36,570 bases of DNA from positions 1 to 36,570 of the forward strand of contig CANBWY010000021.1 of the NCBI GenBank assembly GCA_947373245.1, in the 5' to 3' direction. The notes under the pieces were generated by a model that worked only from the letters and a program-made list of their open reading frames with translations, ran no database searches and was not told where the DNA came from. The position numbers were made by a program, and so were the translations under genes. Positions 34,508 through 36,570 of this stretch are shown here, piece after piece. Numbering within the stretch: position 1 is the first letter of the stretch; each line of letters opens with the position of its first letter. The DNA is from Comamonadaceae bacterium (GTDB lineage Bacteria; Pseudomonadota; Gammaproteobacteria; Burkholderiales; Burkholderiaceae_C).

Positions 34508-34536
34508 TTGACATGCTGATTTATTGTTACTACATT
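34508..34536 (+). promoter_or_regulatory. Strong candidate promoter of brnTA
   Basis: A consensus TTGACA (34508-34513) is followed after 17 bases by TACATT (34531-34536). The brnT ATG at 34551 is 14 bases beyond the -10, leaving a leader of about 8 bases without a Shine-Dalgarno, so the toxin message may be nearly leaderless. Confidence 0.65.
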
Positions 34537-34550
34537 AATTCATCTGCCCA

Positions 34551-34817
34551 ATGCACTACGAATTTGACCCGGTCAAAGATGACAGCAATTTCAAAAAGCA
34601 CGGCATGTCCTTGTCGGATGCGGAGGGCTTTGATTGGGAAACTGCATTCATCTTGGAAGATCGCCGTCAGGCTTATGCAGAAGCCAGGTTTGAAGCGAAG
34701 GGCTATGTCGGTGATCGCTTATGCGTGGTGGTTTTTTGTTTGCGCGCAAGCGCAGTGCGCATCATCAGTTTGCGCAAGGCCAATTTACGAGAGGTGAAGA
34801 GTTATGCCAAAGCTTAA
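34551..34817 (+). CDS. brnT: BrnT family toxin
   Basis: BrnT is a small RelE-like ribonuclease toxin. The 88 residues show the family's layout: YEFDPVKDDSNFKKHGMSL at the start (usual pattern F-x-D-P-x-K-x3-N-x2-KHG), GDRLCVVVF in the middle, and VRIISLRKANLREVKSY at the end with the conserved RISxRKA-like basic motif. The antitoxin gene overlaps its last 14 bases. No Shine-Dalgarno is seen before the ATG. Toxin-first order is normal for this family. The pair lies between purC and cnoX. Confidence 0.88.
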   Translation: MHYEFDPVKDDSNFKKHGMSLSDAEGFDWETAFILEDRRQAYAEARFEAKGYVGDRLCVVVFCLRASAVRIISLRKANLREVKSYAKA

Positions 34818-35139
34818 AGCGGGCACAGTATTGCCAACGGCACAAGACGATGCAGCGATTCAGGCGGGCATTTCGGCAGACGCCGATGCCCGCGAGCTAG
34901 GGCATACATGGGACAGCCAAGCTAAGCCAGCACAAGAAGCATTGCCAGAACATATGTACAAGGCATTGGTGGCGTTGAAGCGGCCCCGCGGGCGGCCAAA
35001 AGCGGAGGCGACCAAGGTGTTCACTGCGATTCGTTTGGACGCCGATTTGTTGAACGCATTCAAAGCAACGGGCAGGGGCTGGCAAACCCGTGTGAATTCA
35101 GCGTTGCGTCAATTCATCAATGAGCATCCGCTCAGCTAA
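34804..35139 (+). CDS. brnA: BrnA family antitoxin
   Basis: BrnA is the DNA-binding antitoxin that neutralises BrnT and usually represses its own promoter. The 111 residues have a variable N-terminal half, then RPRGRPKAEATKVFTAIRLD and LLNAFKATGRGWQTRVNSALRQFI, the ribbon-helix-helix C-terminal domain conserved in the family. A GAGGTGAAGAG precedes the ATG. It overlaps brnT by 14 bases and converges on the thioredoxin gene, with 8 bases between the two stops. Confidence 0.88.
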   Translation: MPKLKAGTVLPTAQDDAAIQAGISADADARELGHTWDSQAKPAQEALPEHMYKALVALKRPRGRPKAEATKVFTAIRLDADLLNAFKATGRGWQTRVNSALRQFINEHPLS

Positions 35140-35169
35140 AGGACTGATCAATTCAGTGCCATGCTGAGC
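35130..35169. other. Nested inverted repeats across the brnA/cnoX convergence
   Basis: An outer pair GCTCAGC (35130-35136) and GCTGAGC (35163-35169) encloses an inner hairpin ACTGA-TCAAT-TCAGT (35143-35157). The structure covers both stop codons. No T-runs are present; it may act as a two-way transcript end. Confidence 0.4.
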
Positions 35170-36104
35170 TTGCGGCGGTAGCGAGAAATCAACTCCAACA
35201 CGGGGTCTTCTTGCACCGCAGCTTTGCCGGTTAACTCGATGCCGCCTGCGGATTTGCCAAAGGCGGCATCGTCCGTTTTGGGCTTGGGTGGGGTCATCAG
35301 TTCCAAGATAGACACATAGGTTTTGCGCGCCACGTCGTGGTTCCACGTCTTGTCGCGCATGATGATTTCCAGCAACTCATCCATGGCCGCTTCAAACAAC
35401 TCGGCGGCAATCAGCACACGGGCTTTGGCTAGGCGGGTGTCGAAGTCGCGTTTGTTTTGGGCGATGGCGGCATCAAACTGCTCAAAGTTCCAGCCGCCAC
35501 GTTCGTCGCTGGCCACAAACTGCAAAGCTTGCAGCCAGTAGTTGAGCGCGTCAAAGCGCAGCTGCAATGGGATTTCTGTGAGCTTTGGGCTCAGCGCCGC
35601 TTGGGCTTCTTCTAGCGCACCCACCGAAATGAGTAGCTTGACCAAGTTGTAGCGCGTTTCGTCGTCAGCCGTATTGAGGCTCAACGCTTCTTGCAGCTTG
35701 GCGATGGCAGCTTGCGCGTCACCCGCTTCCATGAGCTGCTCGGCTTCTTGCGCATCGGCTTGGGCTGCCATTTCGTTGTCAGAGGGCAGGTGTTTGTCCA
35801 AGAACTCACGCACTTTGCCTTCAGGCAAGGCGCCCATAAAACCGTCTACGGGGCGTCCGCCCATCAGCAATATGCAAGTGGGCAGGCTCTTCACGCCAAA
35901 GGCGCCAGCCAGTTGTTGTTCGGTGTCAGCGTTGACTTTGACCAGTGTGAAGCGGCCCGCATAGTCGACTTCGAGTTTTTCAAGCACGGGCCCAAGCGAT
36001 TTGCAGGGCGCGCACCAGTCGGCCCAGAAGTCCACCAACACGGGGGTGGTTTGTGAGGCGGCGATTACATCGGCCTCGAAATTTTCCATCGTCACATCAA
36101 TCAT
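35148..36104 (-). CDS. cnoX: Thioredoxin-TPR co-chaperone (CnoX/YbbN family)
   Basis: The 318-residue protein has an N-terminal thioredoxin domain (1-108) with the redox motif WCAPC at 30-34 and the cis-proline segment SLPT near 73-76. A TPR-like helical domain follows (about 113-285), with repeats around [20 protein letters not shown]. Family members protect proteins from overoxidation and hand clients to GroEL. E. coli CnoX has lost the first cysteine; here the CxxC is complete, so redox activity is likely. It is divergent from purE (47-base gap). Confidence 0.9.
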   Translation of the reverse strand: MIDVTMENFEADVIAASQTTPVLVDFWADWCAPCKSLGPVLEKLEVDYAGRFTLVKVNADTEQQLAGAFGVKSLPTCILLMGGRPVDGFMGALPEGKVREFLDKHLPSDNEMAAQADAQEAEQLMEAGDAQAAIAKLQEALSLNTADDETRYNLVKLLISVGALEEAQAALSPKLTEIPLQLRFDALNYWLQALQFVASDERGGWNFEQFDAAIAQNKRDFDTRLAKARVLIAAELFEAAMDELLEIIMRDKTWNHDVARKTYVSILELMTPPKPKTDDAAFGKSAGGIELTGKAAVQEDPVLELISRYRRKLSMALN

Positions 36105-36151
36105 GGGGGTCCCGTCTTAAAATTCGTTTTTGCTCACACACAGCCTTCATC

Positions 36152-36570
36152 ATGACCCAGTGCCAAGTCGGTGTCGTCATGGGTTCCAATTCCGATTGGG
36201 ACACCATGCAACATGCAGCCCAGATTCTCCAAGAATTTGGCATCACTTTTGAAACTCGCGTGGTTTCAGCCCACCGCATGCCTGATGACATGTTTGCGTA
36301 TGCCGAAGCTGCGCAAGGCCGAGGCTTGCGCGCCATCATCGCAGGTGCAGGCGGTGCCGCCCACTTGCCCGGTATGTTGGCCGCCAAAACCATCGTGCCC
36401 GTGTTGGGCGTGCCCGTCGCCAGCAAGCATCTGCAAGGCGTGGATTCGTTGCACAGCATTGTGCAAATGCCCAAAGGCATTCCGGTGGCCACCTTTGCCA
36501 TTGGCAATGCAGGTGCGGCGAATGCGGCTTTGTTTGCTGTGGCGTTGCTCGCATCCACTGACGCGGCCTT
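36152..36570 (+). CDS. purE: N5-CAIR mutase PurE, 3'-truncated by window edge
   Basis: PurE converts N5-CAIR to CAIR, the substrate of PurC. About 139 codons are visible and the frame is open to the end of the window. The class I motifs are all present: [12 protein letters not shown] (8-19), [10 protein letters not shown] with the catalytic His, [12 protein letters not shown], and the run [35 protein letters not shown] is close to the normal C-terminal part, so probably only about 25 residues are missing. There is no clear Shine-Dalgarno before ATG 36152. Confidence 0.95.
   Translation, partial: MTQCQVGVVMGSNSDWDTMQHAAQILQEFGITFETRVVSAHRMPDDMFAYAEAAQGRGLRAIIAGAGGAAHLPGMLAAKTIVPVLGVPVASKHLQGVDSLHSIVQMPKGIPVATFAIGNAGAANAALFAVALLASTDAA

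Noticed and set aside
1-36570. CRISPR arrays, tRNA or rRNA genes, insertion sequences, prophage or a hidden defence system
   Set aside because: Intergenic spaces are all under 300 bases, and I saw no spaced direct repeats, cloverleaf-type sequence, transposase or integrase motifs. The only defence-like genes are brnT and brnA.

Overview
The window is about 36.6 kb of dense, GC-rich bacterial chromosome. Gene content and order suggest a betaproteobacterium of the Burkholderiales, most likely Comamonadaceae-like. The pointers are a fused indolepyruvate ferredoxin oxidoreductase, yajC-secD-secF, smg-dprA divergent from def-fmt, and a pgk/pyk/fba/purC/purE run. This placement is an inference from family resemblance; no 16S gene, tRNA, CRISPR array, transposase or prophage gene was seen.

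Layout. (1) 1-11055, housekeeping: the 3' part of a fused indolepyruvate ferredoxin oxidoreductase, a small DUF2061 membrane protein, the Sec accessory operon yajC-secD-secF with a bidirectional terminator, smg and dprA on the minus strand, then def-fmt-azlC-azlD on the plus strand. (2) 11068-27847, a large sugar-acid locus organised as two diverging arms. The minus arm reads from a 2-hydroxyacid dehydrogenase and an ABC importer (binding protein, two permeases, ATPase) into gntK, idnO-like, idnD-like, cupin, FadR/GntR regulator, denD-like and an SDR. The plus arm has an IlvD/EDD-type dehydratase, an SDR, a KdgK-like sugar-acid kinase, a decayed 3-hydroxyisobutyrate-dehydrogenase-family gene, another SDR and a UxaA-type dehydratase. 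(3) 27892-36570, central metabolism: pgk, a small predicted secreted protein, a fatty acid desaturase, pyk, fba and purC, then a BrnT/BrnA toxin-antitoxin pair, a thioredoxin/TPR co-chaperone and the 5' part of purE.

How the sugar-acid genes may fit together (inference from family functions): the importer brings in aldonates or keto-aldonates. IdnD-like and IdnO-like enzymes turn L-idonate into 5-ketogluconate and then D-gluconate, and the 2-hydroxyacid dehydrogenase may reduce 2-ketogluconate to gluconate. Gluconate can then be phosphorylated by GntK, or dehydrated by the IlvD/EDD enzyme to 2-keto-3-deoxygluconate (KDG) and phosphorylated by the KdgK-like kinase. The UxaA-type dehydratase would feed KDG from an altronate-like acid. 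DenD points to a side branch for four-carbon acids. No KDPG aldolase, UxaB or OtnK/OtnC is present, so the pathway must be completed elsewhere.

The most useful new observation is a 17-base element, TCAATC-R-TCATAC-S-ATA, found upstream of both the binding-protein gene (20695-20711, minus) and the dehydratase gene (21738-21754, plus). In each case it overlaps a candidate promoter. It contains an imperfect palindrome suited to a FadR/GntR dimer, and a FadR/GntR regulator is encoded within the minus arm. Second is the 73-codon dehydrogenase remnant, which appears to have lost two internal segments in frame while keeping a good ribosome binding site.
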